DNA of 64,000 bases, taken from contig NZ_JAJNKB010000012.1 of the NCBI RefSeq assembly GCF_021533195.1, forward strand, positions 21,942 to 85,941, given 5' to 3'. A model generated the notes under the pieces. The model did not search any database. It was not told the DNA's origin and saw nothing but the letters and a program-made list of their open reading frames with translations. Every line of letters begins with the position of its first letter. Position 1 is the first letter of the stretch. This DNA is from Portibacter marinus (GTDB lineage: Bacteria > Bacteroidota > Bacteroidia > Chitinophagales > Saprospiraceae). The position numbers and the translations under genes were made by a program. Positions 28,801 through 36,426 of this stretch are shown piece by piece.

Positions 28801-29141
28801 TAAGTGTAAGGCACTTCATCATTAGAGTGATATGTAATTCGATGCGCCTCACCGCCATTTGCTTCCATGACATAAACATCAAAATTCCCATATCGATTGG
28901 AAGCAAATGCCAATTTAGAGCCATCATTAGACCAAACAGGCATGTAGTCTTGAGCTTCATGAAATGTAAGTCTTGTTGCGGTTCCGCCCTTAGATGATAC
29001 CCTATAAAGATCCCCTTTATGGGTAAAAACAATCGCGCTGCCATCTGGTGAAACAGAGGGATAACGGAACCAACTTTGATCGTCTTGTCCCATTAAAGCA
29101 AATGATAAGCCCAGCGATAATATTAATATTTTCAGCTTCAT
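25887..29141 (-). CDS. Tricorn-like S41 family protease, exported (paralog)
   Basis: A 1084-residue homolog of the protein at 2981-6229, matching it along the whole length: signal peptide, propeller repeats (SPDGSAIVFTHKGDLYRVSS), an Lys/Glu-rich insert (KEEKEKEKKKKEEAEKKE region), the Ser-His pair in NVSHAGA near residue 767, PDZ, and the nucleophile region QYSDGHCF near 992. The charged insert differs in sequence and length from the paralog's but sits at the same place. It heads a two-gene operon with the DPP IV-like peptidase, a pairing that could supply oligopeptides and then trim them to dipeptides. Confidence 0.91.
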   Translation of the reverse strand: MKLKILILSLGLSFALMGQDDQSWFRYPSVSPDGSAIVFTHKGDLYRVSSKGGTATRLTFHEAQDYMPVWSNDGSKLAFASNRYGNFDVYVMEANGGEAHRITYHSNDEVPYTYTPDDKNIMFGGIRQDLASHRQFPHGSQSELYSVPVEGGRVDQVFTFPAEDLEINSNGTMYYYHDKKGGENPWRKHHVSAITRDIWSYDVASGTHSKITDFIGEDRQPILSQDEKSLYYLSEKSGVFNVHRLNLDDPAQSEQLTNFELHPARFLSRGDGLLAFGHHGEIYTMKDGESPAKVNIDIKTQGSINIDKYISINGDVQEMAISPNGKEIAFISRGEVFVTSVEESFTKRLTNTPEAERFITWGPEGKSVLYSSERDGKWSIYQTTKAREEEPFFFASTLLEETVVISNDQDNYMPRYSPDGKKLAYIEGRRTLKVKDDSTGTEVTLLTPEDLFHMRDGDKYFRWSPDSKWLLVDWDKTLSNSDILLLAADGSKRENLTKSGYRDYSPIWVNGGKQMLWFSNRNGLKSYATSGRTESDVYAMFFTQDAWDKHNLSEEEYKLQKAIKEEKEKEKKKKEEAEKKEIDKDTDKDEKKEEKKDSTLTFEWDEMEDWTDRLTIHSSLLSDAVLSKDGETLYYLSRFEGKTNLWSTNLRTKETKMALKLDANGGSLTWDKEMKNLFLLSGGKISKIDPEKSKKDAVKINGEMEYDADAEREAMFDHIWLRTNAIFYHPDFHGIDWDQMRKEYEPFLSSIGNSFEFTEMVSEMIGELNVSHAGARYRGMNVENEDETASLGIFMDYDHQGDGIRIEEVIEGGPLDKSDIDVEPGMVIEKIDGVTISPDRDVAEYLNRKAGKFTLLEVVNPNDQKRELITVKPISLSEERRLLYSRWVKINEEEVKEKSNGRLGYVHIPGMSDEPYRSMYEDMMGKYFEKEGVIIDTRFNGGGDLVADLAMFFTGVPFITYATEAKVVGGEPTSRWTKPTLALINEAQYSDGHCFAEGYSDLNIGKTVGMPTPGTCSFAGWERLPDGSVWGVVPISAKDIDGTWMENLQTEPDVLVKNMPGVIDQGRDQQLEKAIEVMLQDLNE

Positions 29142-29207
29142 AATTTTAAATTTGTAAGAAGCCGAAAATAGGAAAATTTGCAGATTAGAATTGATTTATT
29201 TCAAACG

Positions 29208-29957
29208 TTAATTACACGAAGCCACTGCCTCTTTAGCCAGACGCTTGGCCATAGTGGCATTTTCGTCAAAATTTTCGCTTAAATCTGAAATTACGGTGAA
29301 GACTATATTGCCATGTAAGGTATGCACCCTTGCTTCCGAGTTTAGATCGTTGCCTTCCAAAACCGCTTTGTCTCCAATGCCCTCTGCTTTTGTAAAAAAA
29401 GATTTTGGAATCATACTCGTGATTGTTTTTGCTGCCGATTTGACCTGCTCTGATTCCTCCTCCATTTCTTCTTCAACTTTCTTATGGAAGGCAGCAACCT
29501 CTTCATCTGTCATGGTTCGGTAGTAGTTATCGAAATATTCACCATAGGGCTTATCGATTTCTTCTTTGTCCAACAATTTGAAACCACCGATTCCAATGGT
29601 GTTATCCTTGTCCACCTCAATAGTTCTAGAACCGACAGTGAGACTTTGTTTTCTGCCAGTCGACCAATTGTAGTTACAATATCTTACCATGGGATTACTT
29701 AATAGTTTGGGTGCATTTTCCAGCTCAGGAGGTCCTTTCTGCTCTAATTCTGCAGCTGCCATCTCTAACCATCCAGCGATTTGGTTTAAATCAAAAATAT
29801 TGCAAGGTTCCATCGCATGTTCTGCCAGACAAGAACTGCCTGTTTTGTTTTTTTCAGAAACATTGTTGCTGAGCTTAGAGACCTGGTCGGTGGAGTTACC
29901 ACCACAGGCCGAAAGCATCAATGCCGTGATCATTAAAGGAAAAAGTAATTGCTGCAT
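29208..29957 (-). CDS. Lipoprotein of unknown function
   Basis: The 249-residue protein has a lipoprotein signal ending Leu-Ser-Ala-Cys18 (MQQLLFPLMITALMLSACGG), a Ser/Asn linker, then a domain starting CNIFDLNQIAGWL with a paired Cys (CLAEHAMEPC, YCNYNW). It contains a charged helix near residues 150-175 (EEVAAFHKKVEEEMEEESEQ) and ends in a domain with AEGIGDKAVLEGNDLNSEARVHTLHGNIVFTVI. That ending resembles proteins annotated only as hypothetical in Bacteroidota. No function assigned. It sits alone, 66 bases upstream of the tricorn operon start, and may be part of it. Confidence 0.75.
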   Translation of the reverse strand: MQQLLFPLMITALMLSACGGNSTDQVSKLSNNVSEKNKTGSSCLAEHAMEPCNIFDLNQIAGWLEMAAAELEQKGPPELENAPKLLSNPMVRYCNYNWSTGRKQSLTVGSRTIEVDKDNTIGIGGFKLLDKEEIDKPYGEYFDNYYRTMTDEEVAAFHKKVEEEMEEESEQVKSAAKTITSMIPKSFFTKAEGIGDKAVLEGNDLNSEARVHTLHGNIVFTVISDLSENFDENATMAKRLAKEAVASCN

Positions 29958-30087
29958 GAGTTTAGGTTTTATAAAATATCAGTGGCCTTTAGAGACCAGT
30001 TCTAAAGTAATAAAAATTATATCGTGATAAAAATCCAGGGATAGAATGATGAGGTATTTTAGATGTAAGAACCTTATCTATACCTTC

Positions 30088-30891
30088 TTATTGATTTAAA
30101 GCATCCAACAGTTCTCCAATGAATGGAAAAAATTCCCTGGTGATCAGGTGTTCAAAATCTTCCTTTATCAAGGGTTGGTTCAGTTTGCCTCCTAGTATGA
30201 TTGCAGGAGAAAGTGGTGCTCCGGGAATGGTGATTTCAATTTCAAAAGAATAATTACTGGGATCGAAAGAGATAAGTCCAAGCTGAGGTTTGAATTCAGC
30301 TTCCAATCCACAAGACGGAAATTTCCAGATATTACCTGATAATTCTCCAAGAGGAAGCAAGTCTGTTTTAATAGCAAAGCTTCCATCTGCAACATTGAAT
30401 TCAAATCCAAGCTTATTGCCATTTACGCCAATAGTCCCTCCACTATCAACTGTCAATGGGGAACCTTCGGAAAGTACCTTAAGTTTTGCACTATTAAATT
30501 GAACATATTTTTGTTGTTCAATCTTTCTCACAGGTTTGACCAAATCTCGATACCCTTGAGTGTATGGCTGGTAAAATTGATTGCCAATTTCCCCAATAAA
30601 CCATGGCTCCTTTGTTTGAGGATCATGATAAACACGGTATTTGCCATGATCTTCCGGCATGACCAGTTTGGCCCCCAGTATTTCAGATTCATTGACAAAA
30701 TTTATGTCATCGTTAAGCAATCTGCTATAATCAGCTGCCCAGTCATGACTTTGAGTCGAAGAGCTTCCCGATTGAAGTGAGAATTGCAGTGGAGGAGGCA
30801 TCAGGGAATTTCCCTGGTTGATATTTTTTTGAGAAGAATATGCAGCGGGAAAAGCTTGTTCTTTTTTTTCTTGTTCAGTCAGATAACTCAT
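30088..30891 (-). CDS. Unknown protein with a disordered N-terminus and beta-rich C-terminus
   Basis: I chose ATG at 30889-30891 (MSYLTEQEKKEQAF), giving 267 residues; a longer frame to 30930 is less likely. The first 60 residues are Ser/Gln/Pro-rich with MPPPLQFSLQSGSSSTQSHDW, followed by a folded part with alternating beta strands (YVQFNSAKLKVLSEGS, TVDSGGTIGVNG, LGFEFNVADGSFAI). There is no signal peptide or membrane helix. The PPPLQ-type linker is common in proteins linked to extracellular contractile systems, but no such system is in the window, so the resemblance is weak. It diverges from the ECF sigma factor gene. Confidence 0.6.
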   Translation of the reverse strand: MSYLTEQEKKEQAFPAAYSSQKNINQGNSLMPPPLQFSLQSGSSSTQSHDWAADYSRLLNDDINFVNESEILGAKLVMPEDHGKYRVYHDPQTKEPWFIGEIGNQFYQPYTQGYRDLVKPVRKIEQQKYVQFNSAKLKVLSEGSPLTVDSGGTIGVNGNKLGFEFNVADGSFAIKTDLLPLGELSGNIWKFPSCGLEAEFKPQLGLISFDPSNYSFEIEITIPGAPLSPAIILGGKLNQPLIKEDFEHLITREFFPFIGELLDALNQ

Positions 30892-30926
30892 TTCTTTTGT
30901 CTTCCAATCTAGTTCAAGTCGTAAGA

Positions 30927-30977
30927 GCAATCCTCACCCTTTAGGGTGATTTTATATAAAAAAAACTGATGGATTGC
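30927..30977. promoter_or_regulatory. Nested inverted repeats between divergent genes
   Basis: Two nested inverted repeats fill this divergent promoter region. The inner one is TCACCC-TTTA-GGGTGA at 30934-30949. The outer arms are GCAATCC at 30927-30933 and GGATTGC at 30971-30977. The segment lies 36 bases from the minus-strand gene start and just upstream of the sigma factor start at 30990. It could be an operator for either gene or fold as RNA; there is no T-run typical of a terminator. Confidence 0.35.
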
Positions 30978-30989
30978 AACCTTTTAATA

Positions 30990-31577
30990 ATGCCATCGTA
31001 TTTGTGTTTATATTCAAAGAAAAAGGACTTGCAAAGCGATAACGAAATCATACAGTTGGTACAGGACGGCGAAACTGGGAAAGTGGGAATCCTGTATGAA
31101 AGGCATAAGAAGGATCTATTTTACTATTTCTACAGGATGACCAACGATAAATTGAAGAGTGAAGATTTAGTACAAAACACTTTTATCAAAGTCCTTCGAT
31201 TTAATCACCATTATAAAAGAGGTCAGCCCTTTAATTTTTGGTTGTACTCCATTGCACGAAACCTTTTTCTGGACTCTGTAGCAAAAAAAGATGTTTTGAA
31301 GCATTCAGCAAATGAGGAGGCATTGTACAACCATTATGATGAAGATCAAGGTGTTCAAAAAGCGATGGAGCAAGAGGAAAAACACCAAATATTACAGATT
31401 GCTTTAAACAGACTGGATAGTAAGAAAAAGGAAGCAATCGTACTCAGTCGATTTCAGGGAATGAAGTACAAAGACATTGCACAATTGACCAATAGTACAG
31501 AGACCAATATTAAATCAAGGATCCGTAGGGGGCTTGAGGATTTGAAATTAATTATGAGCAAATTAGAATTACAATAA
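30990..31577 (+). CDS. RNA polymerase sigma factor, sigma-70 ECF type
   Basis: The protein has about 195 residues. Region 2 is LYERHKKDLFYYFYRMTNDKLKSEDLVQNTFIKVLRF with the RNAP-binding and -10 recognition helices (RGQPFNFWLYSIARN). Region 4 is IVLSRFQGMKYKDIAQLTNSTETNIKSRIRRG, the -35 helix-turn-helix. ATG 30990 (MPSYLCLYSKKKDLQ) was preferred over ATG 30969. The HEAT-repeat membrane protein starts 1 base after its stop, so it is most likely its anti-sigma. The regulon probably includes the two surface proteins downstream, inferred from position. Confidence 0.93.
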   Translation: MPSYLCLYSKKKDLQSDNEIIQLVQDGETGKVGILYERHKKDLFYYFYRMTNDKLKSEDLVQNTFIKVLRFNHHYKRGQPFNFWLYSIARNLFLDSVAKKDVLKHSANEEALYNHYDEDQGVQKAMEQEEKHQILQIALNRLDSKKKEAIVLSRFQGMKYKDIAQLTNSTETNIKSRIRRGLEDLKLIMSKLELQ

Positions 31578-31578
31578 A

Positions 31579-32337
31579 ATGGAAAATTCAAGAGATTGCG
31601 CACATGCTAAGGAGCAATTATTAGAAGAGATTCAGGAAGGCTTGTCTGAAAATGGCTTTGATCTTTTTATTGAGAAGCACATTGCCTGTAGAGAGGAGTT
31701 GATATCAATGTATAATACTTTAAGGCAACTCGATCAATTGGAAATGGTAGAGCCATCATCTGATATGGATCAGGGCTTTTATGCCAAGTTAGCTGCGGAA
31801 CCTAAACAAAAATTGAAGCTAAGAAGGAGCACGATCTGGTTTAGAAATATAGCTGTAGCCGCTTCAATTTTCATGGTAGGAGCCTTGATCGGATTTTACC
31901 TGCTTGATAGAGGAGATCACGAGATGATGATGGTTGAAGATGATTTGTTGAATCAAGAAAACATCGTATTGACCTCTAATTCATCCATGAGTAGATTAGA
32001 AGACATCTCTGAAATGAAGAACGCTCCGAAATTGGACAAAAAGATCATCGAAGCGTTAAATCGAGCATTGTTGAATGATCCCAATGTCAATGTTAGATTA
32101 AGTGCTATAGAAGCGATGTTACATTATGCGGATAATCCTAAGGTAAGAGAGAATCTGATCAAAGCGATTCCCTATCAGACCTCTCCGATCATACAGATGA
32201 CATTGGCAGAAGTGATGATAAGTCTTGATGAATCGGAATCAAAAGATGAATGGTTGCAATTGTTTCGCTCTGATCGACTGGAAGATGGATTTAAAGAGCA
32301 GTTAGAAGAGGCTCTAGCCCCGGTAATGAAATTGTAA
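31579..32337 (+). CDS. Putative membrane anti-sigma factor with HEAT-like repeats
   Basis: The 252-residue protein has a cytoplasmic N-terminal part with Cys and His residues (CAHAKEQLLEE, HIACREEL) reminiscent of zinc-type anti-sigma domains. One membrane helix follows (IAVAASIFMVGALIGFYLL, residues 92-111), then an outer segment with HEAT-like alpha repeats (KIIEALNRALLNDPNVNVRLSAIEAMLHYADNPKVRENLI). It is translated 1 base after the ECF sigma gene. It therefore probably holds the sigma factor at the membrane and senses the envelope. No protease-cleavage partner is present in the window. Confidence 0.75.
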   Translation: MENSRDCAHAKEQLLEEIQEGLSENGFDLFIEKHIACREELISMYNTLRQLDQLEMVEPSSDMDQGFYAKLAAEPKQKLKLRRSTIWFRNIAVAASIFMVGALIGFYLLDRGDHEMMMVEDDLLNQENIVLTSNSSMSRLEDISEMKNAPKLDKKIIEALNRALLNDPNVNVRLSAIEAMLHYADNPKVRENLIKAIPYQTSPIIQMTLAEVMISLDESESKDEWLQLFRSDRLEDGFKEQLEEALAPVMKL

Positions 32338-32357
32338 GTAATAAGTGCACAATTATA

Positions 32358-32382
32358 CAGCTGAAACCGGCCATTTCTGCTG
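32358..32382. promoter_or_regulatory. Inverted repeat ahead of the HHGD surface-protein genes
   Basis: CAGCTGAAA and TTTCTGCTG are inverted arms around a 7-base centre, CCGGCCA, with one T-T mismatch. It sits between the anti-sigma gene (stop 32337) and the next ATG at 32423. There is no T-run, so it is not a typical terminator. A binding site for an unknown regulator or a stabilising RNA hairpin are both possible. Confidence 0.3.
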
Positions 32383-32422
32383 ACCATTGACATAAATTTT
32401 ATTTAAAAAAAAAGATTCTAAA

Positions 32423-33286
32423 ATGAAAAGAGTATTACTAATAATAGCGGTTATGATGACTGCATCATTGGCCTACAGCCAAAAAAGTACAGACAATATG
32501 AACATGGATTTCGATGTTTCCGCTTATGAAAATATTCGTATCCATAATTACAACGGCAATGTCACGGTCAATGCCAAGCCTGGAAAGACGCTTAGTCTCA
32601 AAGTAAAAAGAACACTCACCTCAGGATCTGGCAGTGAGCTGGCCAAAGCAAAGGAAGAAGTTTACCTGGACACGACCGTCATCGATGGAGAATTCATTGT
32701 TTTTATGGTTGCTCCACAAAAGTTCTTTAAAGTTGACGATGAGGGAAATAGTTATTATAACGGACCTTCCTGGAACAACTGGTCGAAAGGTAATATCAAG
32801 GAATACGGAGTGGAATACGAATTTGAAATTGAAGCCACCATACCGCCTGAAAAGAATTTATATGCTGCCACACATCGAAAAGATGTGGACGTCATCGGAA
32901 TTCAAGGGAAAACCACCGTCAAGACACATCACGGAAGTGTGAAAGCCAAGACTGGTGCCGAAGAAGTAATAGCTAAATCTCATCATGGAGATGTCACTGT
33001 TGAGCATACTGGAAATAACGTTACAAGTGGTGTTTACAAAACACACCATGGGGATATTAGAACCACCTTTCCTTCACTAAACGCGGTGGCATCTATGGAT
33101 AGTCATCATGGGGATTTTTACATTGATTACGATTATGAATTCGTCGCTCAGAAAGTAAGTATCATTGAAGACGGGAGGAAAACAAAATATAAATACGGTG
33201 GAGAGACAAACATTAAAGTAGGTAATGGCAATGGTAAGCTTACCTACAGAACGCACCATGGAGATACATACATTACAAAGAATTAA
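32423..33286 (+). CDS. Exported DUF4097-like beta-helix protein with HHGD repeats
   Basis: The 287-residue protein has a signal peptide ending SLAYSQ, a beta region (FDVSAYENIRIHNYNGNVTVNA) and a repeat domain. In the last 110 residues the turn Thr/Ser-His-His-Gly-Asp recurs five times (THHGS, SHHGD, THHGD, SHHGD, THHGD), spaced about 16-50 residues. DUF4097-type proteins form a beta-solenoid with an NGD turn per coil; here most turns have a His-His pair instead. It probably acts on the cell surface or in the periplasm. The paralog at 33299 is 12 bases downstream, and the sigma/anti-sigma pair is upstream. Confidence 0.8.
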   Translation: MKRVLLIIAVMMTASLAYSQKSTDNMNMDFDVSAYENIRIHNYNGNVTVNAKPGKTLSLKVKRTLTSGSGSELAKAKEEVYLDTTVIDGEFIVFMVAPQKFFKVDDEGNSYYNGPSWNNWSKGNIKEYGVEYEFEIEATIPPEKNLYAATHRKDVDVIGIQGKTTVKTHHGSVKAKTGAEEVIAKSHHGDVTVEHTGNNVTSGVYKTHHGDIRTTFPSLNAVASMDSHHGDFYIDYDYEFVAQKVSIIEDGRKTKYKYGGETNIKVGNGNGKLTYRTHHGDTYITKN

Positions 33287-33298
33287 AATAATTATAAA

Positions 33299-34108
33299 AT
33301 GAAAATATTGAATATAGTAATTGCAATTTTGTTGGGCTTCACCTTATCGGGAAATGCTCAGCAAGCCAAGAGTGAAGAAATTAAAGTGACGCTTTCTAAA
33401 CCCGGCTCGCCAGGTGTTCTCAAAGCAAGTTCTCACAGGGGCAGCATGACCGTAGAAGCTCACAGCGGTAATGAAGTCATCGTAACACTCATTACGGATG
33501 AAGGTGATGATAATGACGGTAATTCCTGGGGTGACAGCAGAAATGGTTTAAAGAAGATTTCGGCAGGCGCCTATAATGCAGAGATTGTTGAAGAGAACAA
33601 TACCATCAGAATTGAGACAGGAAGTCAGACCACCACACACTTGAAAGTCAAGGTACCTAAAAATTTCGATGTCGATCTTCATACCCATCATGATGGAGAT
33701 GTTTATGTCAAAGGAATTGATGGGACTTCCGAAATTGATGCTCACCATGGACAGGTAACGCTGGAAGATGTAGGTTCATCAGCCAATGTTAATACGCATC
33801 ACGGAGAAATCAAAGCCACTTTCAGAGCCGTGGATACATCAGTTCCTATGGCGCTGACAACTTACCATGGAGATGTAGACATTACATTACCTGCTGGAAG
33901 TGTTTTTAAAACCAAATTGAAAACGACAAAGGGTGATATATACACAGATTTTGAACTGAATATGGACTCCCCTGTCCAAAAAGTTAATCAAAGTGGTAGT
34001 AAGACAAAGATAGAAATAGGAGGATGGAGACATGGTAATGTAGGTTCTGGTGGTCAGGAGTACATGCTAAGTACATATCATGGTGATATTCTGATTCGAA
34101 AAGGTTAA
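33299..34108 (+). CDS. Exported DUF4097-like beta-helix protein (paralog)
   Basis: A 269-residue paralog of the preceding protein: signal peptide MKILNIVIAILLGFTLSGNAQ, then coils marked by SHRGS, HTHHDGD, AHHGQ, THHGE, TYHGD and a final TYHGD. Several coils keep only one His of the pair. A Gly/Asp/Asn-rich loop (TDEGDDNDGNSWGDSRNG) is inserted in the middle. It is the last gene of the sigma-anti-sigma-surface-protein cluster; a strong terminator follows at 34144. Confidence 0.8.
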   Translation: MKILNIVIAILLGFTLSGNAQQAKSEEIKVTLSKPGSPGVLKASSHRGSMTVEAHSGNEVIVTLITDEGDDNDGNSWGDSRNGLKKISAGAYNAEIVEENNTIRIETGSQTTTHLKVKVPKNFDVDLHTHHDGDVYVKGIDGTSEIDAHHGQVTLEDVGSSANVNTHHGEIKATFRAVDTSVPMALTTYHGDVDITLPAGSVFKTKLKTTKGDIYTDFELNMDSPVQKVNQSGSKTKIEIGGWRHGNVGSGGQEYMLSTYHGDILIRKG

Positions 34109-34143
34109 CTCTGTTTTTGAATTGAACAGATTAGTAGTTGTGA

Positions 34144-34175
34144 GGTCTGACTTTTCCAAAGTCGGACCTTTTTTT
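34144..34175 (+). terminator. Rho-independent terminator
   Basis: An 11-bp stem (GGTCTGACTTT paired with AAAGTCGGACC, one T-G wobble) closes on a 3-base loop and is followed by seven T residues at 34169-34175. It ends the transcript of the sigma/anti-sigma/surface protein cluster. Confidence 0.85.
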
Positions 34176-34220
34176 ATTCGAACAATAAATCAGTCGAAGC
34201 AGTAAGACTTACAAAAAAAT

Positions 34221-34727
34221 ATGGGAGATATCAAACCTTTATCGAATAAAGACGCTATTAAGAAAATTCAAGATATGACAGGTGGTGGGACCATGATGAT
34301 GTTTTGTTGTGATTTAGAAAATCAACCATTTCATGCCACTCCAATGTCAACTCAAAAAGTAGAAGACAATGGAATCATTTGGTTCTTTAGCGCTGCAGAT
34401 AGTGAACGAAATCAGATTTTGAAGAGAGATCCGAAAACTCAGCTGCTAATCGTAGACGATGGCTCCAGTAATTATCTAAGCCTTTATGGTAAAACCGAAT
34501 TTGTAGACAATCAGGAAAAAATAGAAGAGTTGTGGTCTCCTATGGTGAAAACATGGTTTCCAGAAGGTCCAACTGATCCTAATCTCAGTTTATTAAAATT
34601 TGTGCCCCAGGAAGGATTTTATTGGGATACCAAACATGGAAAATTAGTAGCCATGGCCAAAATGCTGGCTTCGGTAGTGACAGGTAAAACCATGGATGAC
34701 AGCGTGGAAGGCGAGTTAAAAGTTTAA
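34221..34727 (+). CDS. Pyridoxamine 5'-phosphate oxidase family protein (general stress protein 26-like)
   Basis: A 168-residue split-barrel flavin-binding protein: MTGGGTMMMFCCDLENQPFHATPMST, then IWFFSAADSERNQILKRDPKTQLLIVDDGSSNYLSLYGKTEFV, the signature strands of the GSP26 group. The C-terminal helix is basic. Such proteins bind FMN, FAD or F420 and are linked with oxidative or general stress; activity is not assignable. It has its own terminators on both sides (34144, 34755), so it is monocistronic. Confidence 0.85.
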   Translation: MGDIKPLSNKDAIKKIQDMTGGGTMMMFCCDLENQPFHATPMSTQKVEDNGIIWFFSAADSERNQILKRDPKTQLLIVDDGSSNYLSLYGKTEFVDNQEKIEELWSPMVKTWFPEGPTDPNLSLLKFVPQEGFYWDTKHGKLVAMAKMLASVVTGKTMDDSVEGELKV

Positions 34728-34754
34728 ACCATTACATAAAGGACGAATTTTGAA

Positions 34755-34785
34755 GTCTGCGCAGTTTTACTGCGCGGGCTTTTTT
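34755..34785 (+). terminator. Rho-independent terminator
   Basis: A GC-rich 10-bp stem (GTCTGCGCAG with CTGCGCGGGC, two T-G wobbles) around a TTTTA loop is followed by six T residues at 34780-34785. It terminates the GSP26-like gene 28 bases after its stop and insulates it from the molybdate transporter operon. Confidence 0.85.
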
Positions 34786-34829
34786 CATTTACAACTGTAG
34801 TAAGACCATTAAATTATTACATTTACAAC

Positions 34830-35609
34830 ATGATTTTTTGTTTTAGAAGGATCCATGTGGTCATCATTCTGCTATCGATAACGATTTTACTTTCCTGTGA
34901 TCGCAAGGAGGCCGATCATGAGCAATTGTTGGTTTTTTGTGCGGCAGTCATGAAGCCCGTAATGGAGAAAGTTGTCGATGTTTATGAATCAAAATTTGAT
35001 GTTAAAATTGCAATACAATATGGTGGTTCTGGAACCCTGCTTTCTAATATTCGGGTTTCAAAACAAGGGGACCTGTACCTGGCAGCAGACGAGAGTTTTG
35101 TTGTCGATGCAGAACGATATGACCTGATAGCGAATTCAGTGCCACTTGCTCATATTTATCCCGTCATTGTCGTAAAGAAAGGGAATCCTAAAAACGTGCA
35201 TACTTTAGAAGATCTTTTAAGAAATGATGTAGATGTGGTGTTGGCCAATCCTGAAGCTGCCTCCATTGGCAGACAGACCAAACAAATTCTGGAACAGAAG
35301 GAAATGTTTTCGAAAATAGAAAAGAAAGTTGTGGCTTTCGTACCAACAGTTAGCGAAGTGGCCAACAGCATAAAACTGGGAACATCGGATGCTGGTATAG
35401 TCTGGAATGCAATGCTCAATCATTATGATGATCTTCAGGCTGTAGAAATGGCCTCGCTGCAAGAAGAATCTCAAAATGTGAGTATTGCTCTGCTTAAGCA
35501 TTCTAGAAATAAGAGTGGTGCTCGTCACTTCATAGCGTTTATTTCAAATGATGCAGATGCTCTACAGATTTTTGCTGATTTAGAGTATAAAAAGACAAAT
35601 GATCATTAG
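34830..35609 (+). CDS. modA: ModA-type molybdate/tungstate ABC transporter substrate-binding lipoprotein
   Basis: The 259-residue protein has a lipoprotein signal ending Leu-Ser-Cys, then LLVFCAAVMKPVMEKVVDVYE and IQYGGSGTLLSNIRVSKQGDLYLAADESFV, and later EAASIGRQTKQILE and LGTSDAGIVWNA. These are the ModA-like substrate lobes that close on an oxyanion. It acts in the periplasm and delivers to the permease encoded next; its stop overlaps the permease start by 11 bases. Tungstate rather than molybdate cannot be excluded. A molybdenum hydroxylase is encoded at 17.6-20.2 kb. Confidence 0.88.
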   Translation: MIFCFRRIHVVIILLSITILLSCDRKEADHEQLLVFCAAVMKPVMEKVVDVYESKFDVKIAIQYGGSGTLLSNIRVSKQGDLYLAADESFVVDAERYDLIANSVPLAHIYPVIVVKKGNPKNVHTLEDLLRNDVDVVLANPEAASIGRQTKQILEQKEMFSKIEKKVVAFVPTVSEVANSIKLGTSDAGIVWNAMLNHYDDLQAVEMASLQEESQNVSIALLKHSRNKSGARHFIAFISNDADALQIFADLEYKKTNDH

Positions 35610-36426
35610 CGAGTCTAAGAAATATCATCAGCATAAACCATCCCGATCAAACCTTGGGTTTTATCTGATCATGGGTGTGATCGCTTCAACCTATATTTTG
35701 CTAATTGTTGCTATGATCGTTGCTGATTTTTCATATACTTCACCAGATCATATTTTGGAGGCCATCGCCACTCCCGAAATCAGGTATGCCATCAAATTAA
35801 GTATGGTCACCAGCACGATAACAATGTTGCTGAGTTTACTGGTAGCTATTCCTCTTGGTTATATTATGGCGAGGGTTGAATTTAGATTGAAGCGAATCGT
35901 CGATGCGATAGTCGATATTCCCATTGTATTGCCACCTCTGGTTATCGGTCTCAGTCTTTTGATACTTTTTCAGACTGTTCCAGGCCAATGGATTGAAAGT
36001 CAGGTGCGTATTACCTACACCATAGGAGCAGTTATTCTAGCACAATTTATGGTGGCCTGTGCTTTTGCTGTAAGAACGATGTACGTGACATTTGACCAGA
36101 TACATGAAAGGCAGGAGCAAGTGGCTTTGACCTTGGGATGTAATAGGCGGCAGGCTTTTTTTAAAGTCTTGTTACCTCAGGCAAAGAATGGTATTTTAAC
36201 AGCAGCTTCGCTAGCGTGGGCAAGAGCTTTAGGTGAATTTGGTCCCATATTGATTTTTGCTGGTGCTACGAGAATGCGTACGGAGGTATTACCCACTACA
36301 GTCTTCCTTGAAATGTCTGTTGGAAATATTGAAGCAGCTGTAGCGGTATCTCTCCTCATGATATTAGCAGGGTTTTTAGTGTTGTTTATTGTCCGTTATC
36401 TCGGTGATCGAAATGCTATCAGATGA
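35599..36426 (+). CDS. modB: Molybdate/tungstate ABC transporter permease
   Basis: The 275-residue membrane protein has about six helices, for example FYLIMGVIASTYILLIVAMIVADF and LSMVTSTITMLLSLLVAIPLGYIMAR. The cytoplasmic EAA coupling loop reads EQVALTLGCNRRQAFFKVLLPQAKNGI near residues 172-200. This is the ModB/CysTW permease type. It overlaps modA by 11 bases and modC by 4 bases, so the three are translationally coupled. It forms the channel of a ModB2C2 transporter. Confidence 0.9.
   Translation: MIISESKKYHQHKPSRSNLGFYLIMGVIASTYILLIVAMIVADFSYTSPDHILEAIATPEIRYAIKLSMVTSTITMLLSLLVAIPLGYIMARVEFRLKRIVDAIVDIPIVLPPLVIGLSLLILFQTVPGQWIESQVRITYTIGAVILAQFMVACAFAVRTMYVTFDQIHERQEQVALTLGCNRRQAFFKVLLPQAKNGILTAASLAWARALGEFGPILIFAGATRMRTEVLPTTVFLEMSVGNIEAAVAVSLLMILAGFLVLFIVRYLGDRNAIR

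Noticed and set aside
30088..30891. A contractile injection system effector
   Set aside because: Only a weak linker resemblance exists and no sheath, tube or baseplate gene is in the window.
32880..34080. Recurring CATCATGGAGAT-like DNA in the HHGD genes as a tandem repeat array
   Set aside because: The copies are irregularly spaced (about 50-150 bases) and arise from the protein motif HHGD; this is not a DNA-level repeat or CRISPR array.
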